NCBI GenBank assembly: GCA_036362985.1
Contig: JAYGXS010000004.1
Span: 15,055,583-15,119,582, forward strand
Direction of reading: 5' to 3'
Length of the DNA stretch: 64,000 bases
DNA from: Ligula intestinalis
Lineage: Eukaryota > Platyhelminthes > Cestoda > Diphyllobothriidea > Diphyllobothriidae
Shown here: positions 32,861 through 44,650 of the stretch, one piece after another
Numbering within the stretch: the first letter of the stretch is position 1
How the letters are laid out: each line of letters begins with the position of its first letter
Made by a program: the position numbers and the translations under genes
The notes under the pieces: generated by a model
Database searches by the model: none
What the model was told of the DNA's origin: nothing
The model's input: the letters and a program-made list of their open reading frames with translations, nothing else

Positions 32861-35082
32861 CTAGGAACCAATGCATGTTATTTTAAAAATAAAATTACGC
32901 ACATCAACAGAAAGAGAAGGCTGAAATTAGAGCGCAAACATGGCATTGTGCAGCAAACCACTGAAATCCAGTAGCATCGATATTTTTACAACCCGACTAA
33001 AATAGAACCCGCGATTTGAATACTTCTGTGACAGACGTATACAACGTCTATCTTTTTTCATGCTTTGACAGTAAGAGTTTGTTGAAACAGGTCCTGACGC
33101 TTGCCTGGAAGTCATGGATAAAAATTAGGCCCATCATGCAACAAAACATGATCTCCTAGAAACTTTTTCAAACTCAGTATTGAGACCTGGCAAATTCAAT
33201 GAGGAACGGATAGCCATTTGTTTGCATCTAATCAGTAAAAATTCATTTTGTAAGTTATAATGTTTCTGATTCAAGCTGACATGAAAACAGGGCTCTAGAC
33301 TTAAAAAGGCTCCCAATGAACAAGGCATTTTTATTCAGCTCTCAAACTCTTCAAATAAAAGGTTAAGAAACTTTTTTTGGCAAATACGAGTAAAATAGAA
33401 AGTATCATCGCGGTATTTCTTATTTTTTGCTGATGTCTTTATTAACTTGTCCATACTTCATAGAGTAGATTAATTCCGAACTTATAGGCCTGACGATTGC
33501 AGTCCTTTAAGTGTGTAAAAAATCGTACTCGCAGTATACAATTTTTTCGGCTTTTCCCAAACATAGACCTTATTCTGACAGTATGCTATTTTACCGAAAT
33601 ATTTTACTTTTGTGATCGGTTTGCAGGTAAAAATCTACAAAGTTGTTATTGTCTGAAATGACACCGTACTGGAAGCAGAAATCCGAAAAGAACAAATAAT
33701 GGTTTAACTTCTTCAAGTACCCAACTGTTGTTTCAGCAAATGTTATACCCTGTGCCTACTCTAAGTTAAGTTGTGATTAACTTCACCTAAATTTATTGGA
33801 AGATAAAGTTAGTTCAACGTTGGTCTTAGGGTTTAGCAATTAACTTAAACATCGCTATACTTGCAATAGTTTGAAATGTCAAATAACAGCATGAGAATTT
33901 ATTGGGACTAGACAATTTGCTACATCGGAAATTAAGGTAACGATAACTTATCTGGTACTCTTAACCAGACACAAGAATAGTAACGCTCCGCCTACGGTAT
34001 AAACTAGGCCCATTGCATAATCCCATCATTGTTAAATATTCCAACACGTCTATCTTAACACTAGCCCTAGCATAATGTGTAACCGTAGCCTTGCTATTAT
34101 CTCAAAATAACAATCACCAATAACTCCAAGCTTAAACCTGAACGTAATCCTATAATAAGATCGAAAAATAACCTCCAATTTCACCTTGATTTAAGCGCAG
34201 AACAATTCGTACTGCGGACAGCCACCATTTTCATTTGCGTTTGAGGCCCTACGGGGATTTATTTCTTCATCGATTTATTTCCAGCTTGAAAATACCAGCA
34301 TTTATAAAAAAAGATTGGCATTTTTTCTAACCGCGAAATTGTTATTCAGCTGCACAACAGAGCTGTCGTAAAATACGCATAATCCGCAATACAGAATTTC
34401 AAGAGTAAGCTTTTTAAAGCTTAATGAAAAAGGAATGGTACTTGATTCGGTAACAATCAGTTATTTTATTGAGCTACGAACTTTGGTTTTTTGAAGTTCA
34501 TGTGTTTCAAAAAACCTGTAAGTATTCCCTCATTTCTAAATGTGCCTCTTCTCATTGAGGTAGACTGTAAAATTGCTGTCTATTAAAACTTCCACAATAA
34601 CGTTTACTCATAGACAATAGTTGCGCAGTCTGCAGTGTGCTCTTAAGACGTCCGACTGCAATCCTAAAGTGGTCATTCCACTATTCATTTCTCTAAAGAA
34701 ATGTAGGCAGACTGCCATTTCTTATACCTGCACTGCTTCAAAATATTAGCGGAAATGGATTTACATTTCTTATTTCTCAACTTCCGTCCCTTATTTCTCT
34801 CTTTCTTTCGTATCTATTATTTTCTTTTAAATTTGGACGTCTTCGATAATACTCAGAAGGTGCAAATTTCGTTTCGTTTCAAACATGTGTCCATATCAGT
34901 TAAATATACGTAGAAGAAATTGATAAGGCTCATAAATTTATGATATTTAAAATTTTACGGCCTGGCTGCTCTTTCTGTAAATACCATGAGCTACTTTTAT
35001 TAGATATATGCATCTTAATAAATGTTTCCATATGAACTTAAAATGGCTAGCGGGCTATTCAAGTAAACAATATAGTACTTAC
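32861..35082. other. Intron or upstream DNA, nothing recognised
   Basis: AT-rich. Around 33810-34170 there are scattered TTAGGGTTTAG and CCCTAGC words suggestive of an old simple repeat, with no other structure. Confidence 0.45.
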
Positions 35083-35259
35083 ATGAGGCCAAAATTGTTG
35101 CCTGAATAATCCGAATACCTGGATAAAAACACTTCATGGGATGTATGAGTTTTGTTACAGTGTGCACGACACAGATCCCCGAAGAATATTGACTTAGCAG
35201 AAACAATGTCTCACTTGCGGACTCAAATCCCATGTTACTGAAGCTTCCGAAGTTACTAA
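35083..35259 (-). CDS. Candidate upstream exon, uncertain
   Basis: A 177-nt open stretch on the minus strand lies between acceptor CTGATTCTTCTACAG and consensus donor GTAAGT. It enters and leaves in phase 1, which would join correctly to the CARP exon at 32706-32860, creating a Cys codon. The peptide (SNFGSFSNMGFESASETLFL onwards) is not similar to known CARP N-termini and lacks the expected WW-Y motif. It could be a chance exon-like segment or belong to another transcript. Confidence 0.25.
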
Positions 35260-37429
35260 CTGTAGAAGAATCAGTATATGAACAGCGACGAAATGCACAC
35301 AATCACATTTAGTTGACATGCTGTCCTTGTGAGGGACAAGGCTCTGCTTTTGTCATATAACTTGTCCCCGTGGTGTTTACTTTATGGGAGAAATAGGCGA
35401 GGCCTTCTCATTGGGTTCGCCACATACCAAAGAAGGAATTCGCACGAAGGTTATTTCTAGACATCAAAGTTTTGAATTCAGATCCGCTTTTCCTTAAGAT
35501 GCACCAATTACTATCGCCGGTGAACCGAGTCTTGCTATTGGTCAAAATCAGCCACTGAAACGCATTTGCCATTCAGCTGCACAGAAATGTGACGCAACGA
35601 CGTTCATGCAATTGAGGATATAGTATTTTTAATTATGTAGACAAGTCAATATGCAAAAGTATGGTCTTGATTGTTTTTTTTATGTAAAAAACCTTCGTTT
35701 TAAAGCTGGGGTCATTTTAATGAGTGGGAAAATCATTGCTACTCCCCTTGACTAGTGTCCAAATTCTTTAGCTTCAAGCATTTATACAGCGTTTGGCCTG
35801 GTCTTTGAGACTTTAACTATGCCAGCTATGTAGATTTTTTTTCACTCACTTCTATAACTTAAAGTATATCACTGGATATTTATTTGTATGTAAAAATGTA
35901 TCAATAATTTGAGGACATCCGAACCGCGATTAAGAGTGTGCTTTTTCTTGCATTAGGGTATATTTGCGACCCTAAAAATTCAATTAGAATACACTCAAAT
36001 TTACTTTTGACTGATAAGTGCATCGAACCGAGCAAGGCGCTCATAGGTCTGCGGATTCCAGCAGATCATAGTTCAGTTTCGATGATCGTGTAATGGAAGC
36101 GTGGTAGCATTCGTGTTGGCCCTTCGATTGCATTTCAATTTGCCCTATAGTTTAAAACCAAAGTATTGCTTCACAGGCCTCAAGTTATCTTGTGGAACAT
36201 AAGGCGGGAGCTATAAGTGTAAGAATAGCTACAATGAAATATTAATGAAACTTTTGTTTCGTGTTATATGGTTAAAGAACTAAAAAGACGTATATGCGAA
36301 GTACAAGGCTCTTTGGTAAGTTAAACAAGGAAACGGCGATCACCTCGATAATCGAAATGTACAGAAAGTTATTTGTCAGGCACTATACCTTGTCAACACG
36401 GTCCAATGTAAATATTTCATTAAAATGTAGCTATTACAAAGCAAACTTTCGAATATATGGGTAAAAGGAATCGGATATGCGTAGAACTGTTGTTGTTTTA
36501 GGTGAATTTCCTTCACAGAATCACAAAAATTGTCATGAAGAGATTTACATATAAACTAAGTCAATGTTTAAAGACTTGCATACGATAAAGTTACAGTCCT
36601 TGCATCTTCAATTTTTCCTTTAAGGATTGGTTTGCTTAACTAAAATACATCAAAATGCGTTTTTAAAACTCCGTTATTTCATTGCGGCTTCTAACGTATG
36701 TTTAGCAGATGACATGCCAAACTTCCGCAAAAGTCTGCTAAGCGAAACTTTGCCGAAACGTAATGCGACTTTTTTCGAGTATCCCAATCGTGCATATGTA
36801 AATTTACGGCAAAACTTCGAAAACTGAAAAATTTATTCTGTCATATGTTCTATCCCTAAGTTATGTAATATTTCGTGAAATAGCTCTGCAATATTAGAGC
36901 ATAGCCGAAGAAAATGCCGCGAAATGGAAATCTAGGTGCAATTTTTCTGGGCAATTAGTCTGCGCAGCGCATATGAAATGATAGAGCGTCAAACCAGGTT
37001 AAACCATTTTGCCCTTTGATTCCTTCTTTTTCGCCTTTAGTAGCGTTTTTTTCTTTTACTAACCCCCACCCTTTCCTTGTTGCAACAGTTTTCACCTAAG
37101 GCTTCATTCCTTATTATCCGCATTTAAAAGAAGGGGTATTTGTGGGCAACTGACATTGATTTTAGCAAATGCATTCAGTTCTCTCGGACACGCGTTACAT
37201 TTTGGAGGATTTTGAAACACGGAGAGGACTTTAGTTAGGTACTTAAATGGCAGATAAGTAAAGACGGGCTATAGAAAAATACCGGTTACCGGTACCAGAG
37301 GTCAGCGAGCATGAAACCAGCTGAGCTGCAAGTTAAGGATGCTTTATAAACAACACCGCATCTTACTGTACATAACTATCGATCTATTTTGGTGAAGTTT
37401 ATAAAAAGTACTATTTGTCAAGAGTTTAC
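35260..37429. other. Nothing recognised
   Basis: AT-rich DNA without recognised repeats. The plus frame ending at 36827 follows an AG at about 36709 (TTTAGCAG) and could be a terminal exon, but has no similarity. Confidence 0.4.
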
Positions 37430-37650
37430 TTTTAATTCAATTAACTTTTGGACTGGTTCTCCATTAATTAGTTTATTTAAATTAGTGAGGTTTTATCAAG
37501 ATAATTTTTAATTTTAGTTAAGTTTATCAATTTATTACAGTTAGGATTACTTATAACTTTAATTAAAAGTTTCATCGGTTTCAGCTTAGTCAGTTTAGTA
37601 TCGTTTAGCTTAGTTTTAGTTTAATTAACTTATTTTATTTTTAATTTCCC
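37430..37650. repeat. Degenerate TTTAGTTTA/TTAATT-type simple sequence
   Basis: The plus strand is made largely of imperfect iterations such as TTTAGTT, TTAATT and AGTTTAG, with almost no C. It looks like a decayed minisatellite. It ends in a pyrimidine tract ahead of a possible exon. Confidence 0.6.
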
Positions 37651-37692
37651 TTCTTATCATATGCCCCACCCATATGATGCCTATTAACACAG

Positions 37693-37910
37693 GTCTCTTA
37701 TTGCACAAACCTGAGGCTTACCGTTACAGTGGTGCCGCTTATAGGGAGTCCTCACCAGATGCAGAAAGTTATTCGTTTGTGTCTGCTGCTCCTGGACAGC
37801 CAAGTTTACAGTTGAAAAATAAGACAGGAAGTCCATTTTTACAGAAAGTAGACAAAATTGACGCAATTGGCTTTTCCAGATTAAAGCACACTTATGTCAT
37901 CGATCACTAG
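37693..37910 (+). CDS. Candidate terminal exon, unknown protein
   Basis: A plus-strand open frame runs from acceptor CCTATTAACACAG to a TAG at 37908-37910. It encodes LLLHKPEAYRYSGAAYRESS then PDAESYSFVSAAPGQPSLQL and a C-terminal SRLKHTYVIDH. Composition and length look protein-like, and A-rich sequence with ATAAAAAAATA follows. No family is recognised and no upstream exon was linked. Confidence 0.35.
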
Positions 37911-39064
37911 TAATTGCGGACGTTTGAACAAAAACTTAAGGCATGAAAATAAAAAAATATCTGTTTTTACTTTATTTAAGTTGTTTCCGCAAACGTTGTG
38001 ATGGCCAACCTTCAAAGAATGCCAGCAATATGTTGTCGGGCATACCATTTACGTTCGAGGAAGTGGAAGAAAAAGCAATTAACTGGCCTACTGTGGTTTA
38101 ATCAACTGCAGCAAAGTTTTTGATAGCCTGAAAAGCAGAGTGTTCTGCAAAGCGACAAATATGACGCATGGGTTAACATCCAAAAGCAACCGATCAAGTG
38201 GCCACACACGTAGTTAGGAAAAGGTTCTATATCAGCGTGTTGGGACGGCGCGCAATGAACCGGATGACAGTCTTGCGGATTTACTAAAGCTTTGGCAGGT
38301 ATTCAGAAGAAATAGTTACCCGATTAAGTTCTTTGGCAAACAAGAAGTGAGAGAAAATTGCACTGACACTGAATTCAGGCAACCGCTATGGATTAAACTG
38401 TTTGCGAAGACCCTCGTTGCTGCGATCTTCAGACGCGGTTCCCCGGGGGAAGAGGAGAAATGGGATGCCAAGTGGGAAGAAAGGCATATTTTATATGGAG
38501 TTGGTGGATTGAAGCTTGTATGAAGTAGACAGTCAGACGAGTTGATGGTCAGACGCGTGCGCAATAACCCGTTAGAGGTTTAGTGTCCGAATATTGAGAG
38601 CCAGACAGTTATCACAGCAAACTTCTTCGTAATTCAAGCTTGATGGTGATAAGCCAGACCAATTTCAAATAGATGAGCACTGATTACTGCGCATCTGATA
38701 GAAGCCGCAAGAGTTAAGAGTTGAGATCGGAGTTGCATCATTTCATTCCCAAAAGTCGTCGGCGACCTTTTTGCATATCATTGAGGTGGGGTCACACAAA
38801 CATCAAAATTAAACATCCGGCGCATGTATTGAGACCAAAAAACCCAAGAAAGGAACGTCTAGATGCGTTGTATTTTCGAGTAAAGCAACAACGTCAGAAA
38901 AACTCGAAGACTGTTCTGAAGCTTAACGTCCGAACAACCGGCTGCAATCCACCATTCGCGCTTACTTCGAGGGTAGTCTGAGACGCATTCAAGTTTGACG
39001 AAATCTTTTTTTTGCTGAAGGGTTAACCGCGTAGTTAGCGTGACGTCAGAGTCAATAACGCCCA
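37911..39064. other. Nothing recognised
   Basis: Mixed-composition DNA. Open frames at 38316-38564 (-) and 38721-38981 (+) are on opposite strands and show no domain. Confidence 0.4.
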
Positions 39065-40055
39065 GAATGAATATGGCCCGAAATTCGTGTAACATGCTAA
39101 CATACGCAAATGATTGATACTTTTTCGCTAGGCGACATTTGGAAAGGTTATATTACTGATTATATGCAGTCTATTCTGAAGCCATTTCAGTCACGAAAAG
39201 GTACCGTCTTTTAATGAGCTGCGTTCCGACCGCCAATAAACTGCACGTACTATAAAGAGTGGCTACTAAAGAAGTAGGCATTTAACTCATAGATTGTCTC
39301 TGCTTTCTAAATTAAAATTTATTGAATGAAATACATTAATGAAAAAATATTAATTGTACTTGTCTTGTGTGAAATAACGCCTTCTTTAGATTTAATGCTT
39401 AAATAAAGAGTATTTTGGGTTTCAAATAGGTTTCTAATTATCGGCTTTTTTACGATTGTGGGGTGTTCATTCTTAGAACATCGTACCACTCAACTTACTA
39501 ATGTTGCCTATTCTGTATACAGCACAGTCCCCGTCTATTGCAATATTAAATGAGAACTATGTGACTTCATCCTAAAACCAAAGGTGAAAAGGTACTTTTC
39601 CTCAAAAATAGACGTACACAGAGCAAAGTTTGTAAAACTTGAACTCAAGTGTAGCAGTCGCTAAGCTTAAGAATTACTTGGCAATTTATATACATTTAAC
39701 CCTGAAGGATACCCTTGCGTCAAGTATAAAATTTACAGAAGACGTAACTTCTAGCCCAACGAGTACGGGAAATAGTTTTTCCTTTATGTTTTTAATAAAG
39801 TTTTTCTTTAATTTATGAAGGCAGTCAAAATAAGTGATAAAACCAATCTGCTTAGGAGGCATTTTTAAAGTAAATACGCTTTGTAAGCGGTTTGAACGAA
39901 ATTCCTTAAAAAGCCAGCAAAAGGTCGTGATTAAAATGACTTTAGAAAAGACAACGTACTCATCAGTATTAGAACCTAACTCAGTGCCGATTTGCGAGAG
40001 TGGATCAATTTTTCGCATATGTCAGTGTGTTACAAAAATGTTGGGCCATACTCTT
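39065..40055. repeat. Foldback (long inverted-repeat) element, copy 1
   Basis: The left arm starts near TATGGCCC (39072) and the right arm ends near its complement GGGCCATA (about 40043). Inside, GATACTTTTTCGCTA and TAATGAGCTGCGTTCCGACC on the left have inverted, diverged counterparts on the right. GAAGGCAGTCAAAATAAGTG (39820) is the right-arm counterpart of the TTTTGACTGCC seen in copy 2. The arms are about 300-350 bp around a 300-bp centre. No transposase is seen. Short open frames inside are incidental. Confidence 0.7.
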
Positions 40056-40749
40056 CAGCAAGCCTAATTATCGCTTGTGATAATATTCCCTTTTTTCTAA
40101 ATAAATTAGTCATTCCTGAAGTATGTATGAGAAGCAAACTCTTTTTCGACGCCAGTGACAGTCAGCCAGATGGCCAAATGATTTTCAAGCCCAAATTCAA
40201 CAATGTGGTTGAATTTTACCGATAAACTACTCTACAATCCGTCACCAAGTCAGTATCACACCAAAAAACAAGCCTTATCAAACAAGAGCATACCTGCAAG
40301 TTCAAATGCACGAAAAAATTTTTGAATGATGGTAGCTTCAACAAATGCCTACGCAGACTGTCCACCCACATCGCTTGGTTAACTGATGCTTTGAAAAATA
40401 ACATCAAATAAGGCTTTTTATTGACCCAAAACTTTTTAGCGCCTGCACAAATAGTTACGTTTCGTAGCCAACAGCTTTCTCAGCCGTACGCCTAGAGTTC
40501 ACGCCAATGGCAAGTAGTGTAGCAAAAAGACTCACTGCAATGACTTAAAAAAGATGAAGTCATTGAACCCATTAAGTGCCGCAGTAAGCGATTCACACAT
40601 CTCTACGAAATAGGTAAGTTCATTGCGGTCGCAGATTGCCGAAGACGCACAAGGAGGGAGGAAGACGTATGCCAGTTCTGAAGCCACGGTTCGTTTGGTG
40701 GAACCCGGAAAATCCTTTGCGTTCGAACAGTTTTAAAGTTTTAAAAGTA
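40056..40749. other. Nothing firm
   Basis: A minus-strand exon-like segment at about 40293-40385 (MWVDSLRRHLLKLPSFKNFF, ending CAG before GTATGC) has no recognised similarity and a weak acceptor. Confidence 0.35.
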
Positions 40750-40830
40750 TGGTCCCAGCGAACGGTTTGTCTTCTTCTCAATTACATCCTGGGACTCGCA
40801 TGTTCGCTTGTGTAAGCATTCTGAAATATT
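40750..40830 (+). mobile_element. PLE group B 3'-end fragment
   Basis: TTCTTCTCAATTACATCCTG then GGACTCGCATGTTCGCTTGT is the distal block of the group B 3' module, also present at 5357 (+), 47931 (-) and 51315 (-). No hammerhead core or coding part is visible upstream. Confidence 0.6.
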
Positions 40831-41659
40831 CAAGAGAGCTGACGTCCGCATGAGCGATGAGCTACTTAATTCATGCTTCATCGACATTCAGTTAAATTGA
40901 CAAGCGCAATAAAGTCCTCGTAAAAATTAAGCTTTCAGACTTTGATATAAGTGAATACTGCTATAAATAGTTGTATTGGAGGGTCAGTTGTGGGTGAGTT
41001 TTGGGTTATTGGTGAGTGAATAGTAAGTAGCAGGTGTGGATCTGGTTGCCGGCAATTAATACAACTTAGCATCAAATGCACTCGTCGGAGTATGCAGATC
41101 GTTAGCAATCATATTTGTCACAACGGTGACCTTTAGCTTTGTGACCTAAGTGATTTCCAATCTGCTATCCCAGTTTTCGTGTGAAATCCGGATTTTGAGT
41201 TTTTACGGCTAGGTCTTATCTTTAGCGAGTGCACAAGAAGACGCTAGTTATATCAGTCATCGCATTTAGTACCCGCCCAAGACAATCCACCGGTCGCGAA
41301 TGGGACTCGGGCCTAAGAATAGCAACAGAGAGTTGAGTTAAGGACTCAGTGAGTTTTTTACTATCAACAAACCGGTGCAGTTAAGGCTATTGCACTGCAC
41401 TTAATACCCTGTCTAATGATACTGAAAACTGATGGGCTAGCTCGAAAGTGTGTGTTTAAGTGAGGTTTCTGACTGACGGTAGGGCTCCATACTAGCGTGG
41501 AGTGTAAACCACTATTCCCAGTGGGTTTCAAGCCAGGTGTATTGGCCCGCGTAGTTTCGGTCTCCCCCTCCCCCTCCTCCAACTCCAATGCGTCTGCTTC
41601 TGTCTTCCTGTCTAGGTTATGATTCTGGATTCGGTTGGAAGTATTAGGACGTCCAGCAC
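40831..41659. other. Nothing firm
   Basis: AT-rich, then more GC-rich from about 41280. The latter may belong to the LTR-like unit that follows. The minus-strand frame at 41364-41699 has no domain. Confidence 0.35.
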
Positions 41660-42170
41660 GTGAGGCATCAAAAAGGCCGTCCTGAAGGCAAGAGAACAAA
41701 GGAAGCCCACATGCCAGCGGAGACAGACAGAATGGGACAAGAACGCGACCTTCAAAGGGCCGACACGCGAGGACGCAAGAACAGCCGCCGGCCGGGTTTT
41801 AAAGTCACGCCTAGCCAGGGACAAAGTGCGTGTGTCAAGTATCACATTAGGGAAAAATACGATGACTGCTCACATGAGCCACTAGCAGAGGAGCGAAAAG
41901 GGACCAAAGGCCGTTGGTCCTTAACTGCGCGGCCACCTACACGATGCGGCACTCTACTGCTGGGGATACGAAATTCTGCTGCTACAGACACGGAATGCTG
42001 ATTCCCTAGACGAAATTATGCTGCCGAGGCAAGACCGACGACAAAACACACGCTGCCGCACACACACACACACGACAGAGATTACGTGCAAGCCGAAGCA
42101 GTACCAGTTAACTATTGTCTGCTATCCTGTCTGCCTTCCTTTCCTAACTTATACACAAGTTTATAACAGA
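41660..42170 (+). mobile_element. LTR-like unit related to 9.2-9.7 kb (possible solo LTR)
   Basis: GATGCGGCACTCT (41944), ATGCTGCCGAG (about 42017), AAGACCGACGAC, a CA-rich tract at 42059-42075, and the closing TATCCTG-CTGCCTTCC-TTCCTAACTT align in order with 9453-9655. GC-rich relative to its surroundings. No coding domains adjoin it, hence a solo-LTR interpretation. Confidence 0.45.
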
Positions 42171-43683
42171 AGATTAGAATAAATAGTGGCAGACGCAGCT
42201 TAATTCGTCTACTCTTATTCACAAGAAAATCGCTCCCCCAGTGATACCCTGTTTTGGTGCCCTCATATTTGAAAACAACTTCGAAAGTTATCTTAAAAAG
42301 TCACACAGATGCAGCTCCCTTCCCGCTTACCTGTCCTGATTCTCTCAGTTGCATTCTGGAACTCGAATCTTAAACTTACGGCTCCGGCAAAAATCCTGAA
42401 TTATGCCTAGCAGTAGATATCTTAAAAATTTGAAGAAAAAGAACTGTTTTTTTAAAGCTGTTTATTTCAATTTTTAGGAGAAACAATAGAAAAATGGCAA
42501 CATTCAATATTTGGTTCCGTGGGATGAGTAATTTCTCCTAGAATTATATCGCTCAGTGCCTGAGACAAGACTAGTTGTGGCTAATACTCGAAACTAGAAC
42601 TCACGCTGTATGACTTTTCATTTTCACACCAAAAGAGGAGGAAAATACGGGTGCATGGACTGAGTAATTAGATTATTTAGACGGCTAGTTTTGTAAGCCA
42701 CAGCAGGCATATTGTTTGACAGACCAATTTACTTTTGTCTCCATTGGTTGCAATTTTTTGACAGTTTTTATTCTCTCTCTCGACGATGTCCGAATGTTTA
42801 CGTGCCACGCCTTTAGCCCTAGAGTCTGCAAATTTCCCTAAAATTAAACAGCATTCATCCTCGTGTTTTGCTTCCGAGAAATATTCCGGTTTTTTGCACT
42901 TCGAAGGTTTTATCTAACGTGAACACTTACACCGCTTAATGTAAGACTGCGCCCCGAAAGAATCATTCTAAACCAGCTCGCGGCATGCATAAAAAACTGG
43001 ACAAAGCGGCATGGTCATTAGTTGTGAGTCGCAAATAGGGAGTTGACGTCAACCAGTCTCCTCTGTTTGATGCAAATTTGGCTATTACTAAAAGGGAGGT
43101 TTTTTTGCGTTGCCTCGACGGTTCCACCTAGACCTCAATAGGTCCAATTCTTGTTCATAAGGTAAGACATTCTTCGCAATCATAATGCCTTACTTCCCCG
43201 TTGCCTATCGCCTGGTGTTTTTACAGCTCTCAGTACGATCAGGAGACACCAACTGATTTAGCTCTGTTTTGTAAAAGAGATCCAGAAGACTGTTTTTCAA
43301 CTCTACACGGGCAAGTGTTGGTATGCTGATTTTTAAGTGTATACAACGGCGCGGATATAAAAAGAAATCTGCTGTAATAAGGTTGAATTTGCAGATTAAG
43401 GTTAGCGTAAATGAAAGGGATGGGGCTTGTGTTACGCATAATGTGAGGAGTAAAAACAGAACTGAGTTTAGGCTTCGACATGGCAGTAGGTACCCTTCTT
43501 TTTATTCGGGGTCAAATCTTATTTTATATCTTATCCAATCTACAACACCTAGCTACCCATTATTTTGATAAATTATCCTAAAATGGATCAATGCACAGGA
43601 GCTGCCATACTTGGTTCATGTTTAACCCTCTCTCCTCTGGCATCAGGAAGCTTCTGTACAGAGACTTGCGTAGTAGAGTAAAC
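42171..43683. other. Nothing recognised
   Basis: AT-rich DNA. Open frames at 43239-43481 (-) and 43323-43568 (+) overlap on opposite strands and lack any domain. Confidence 0.4.
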
Positions 43684-44650
43684 GCCATTGATCATGCAAT
43701 ATTTTGACATATACGAAACGCTAATACTTTTTCGCTAATCGAAATTGACTCCTGTTGTGATACTGATTATCGTGTAGTCTATTCTAAAGTAATTTCAGTG
43801 AGTATAGGATGCTTGCTTTTTAACGAGCTCCATTCCGACTCCTAGCAAAACCTTCCAACTGTAAATCTGACTACTTGAGAAGTATGCCTTTTTATCATTG
43901 ATTTTGACTGCCTTTTTAACTTCAAATATATATTTATGGAAAACATGGACGAAAAAATTAGCTTTTGTACAGATTTGATAGCAAACTACACCTTTTTTAA
44001 ATCTAATACTCGAAGGAAGAGTAACTTTCGGTTATAAAAAAGTTGCCCGAGTGCCGAATAATTTTCTTACCTAGTGACTGCTATGCTCGAATCGAAGGTT
44101 TAGAAATTGCACACTGTATTAATCTTGTTTAAGGAAAAGTACGTTTTCAGCTACAATCTGAAGAAGAGGCCATATATTTGTCATAAAATATTAAAATAGA
44201 TTCGGAAAATATCTTATGCAGTTTAGGCAGCGTTAATAAACTGACAAATGAATAAACGCCTCGGAGCTGTCGAATAGCTTATATTTAGCAAAATTTATAA
44301 AACCAAAAGCTTCCCTTTCTTTTAGTAAAATATTTAAAGAAGGCGTAATTTTCTATCAAATCTGTACAAAAGCTCATTTTTTGCCAACGTTTTCCATAAA
44401 TATATATTTGAAGTTTAAAAGGCAGTCAAAATCAAAGATAAAAAGTCATACTTCTTAAGTAGTCAGTTTTGACAATTGGTTCGTTTTGTTAGGAGTCGAA
44501 ACGGAGCTCGTTAAAAAGCGGACATCCCATACTCACTGAAATTATTTGTGACTAGAATACACGATAATCGGTATCACAACAGGAGTTAATTCCGATACGC
44601 AAAAGAGTATTAGTCTTTCGTATATGTTGAAATATTCCATGATCAACGGC
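43684..44650. repeat. Foldback (long inverted-repeat) element, copy 2
   Basis: The left arm (43684 to about 44027) and right arm (about 44312-44650) are inverted copies. Matching pairs include CATTGATCATG/CATGATCAACG at the ends, GTTGTGATACTGATTATCGT with ACGATAATCGGTATCACAAC, CGAGCTCCATTCCGACTCCT with its complement at 44490, AAATATATATTTATGGAAAA with TTTTCCATAAATATATATTT, and GTACAGATTTGATAG with its complement. The spacer is about 285 bp. Homologous along its length to copy 1. Confidence 0.85.
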
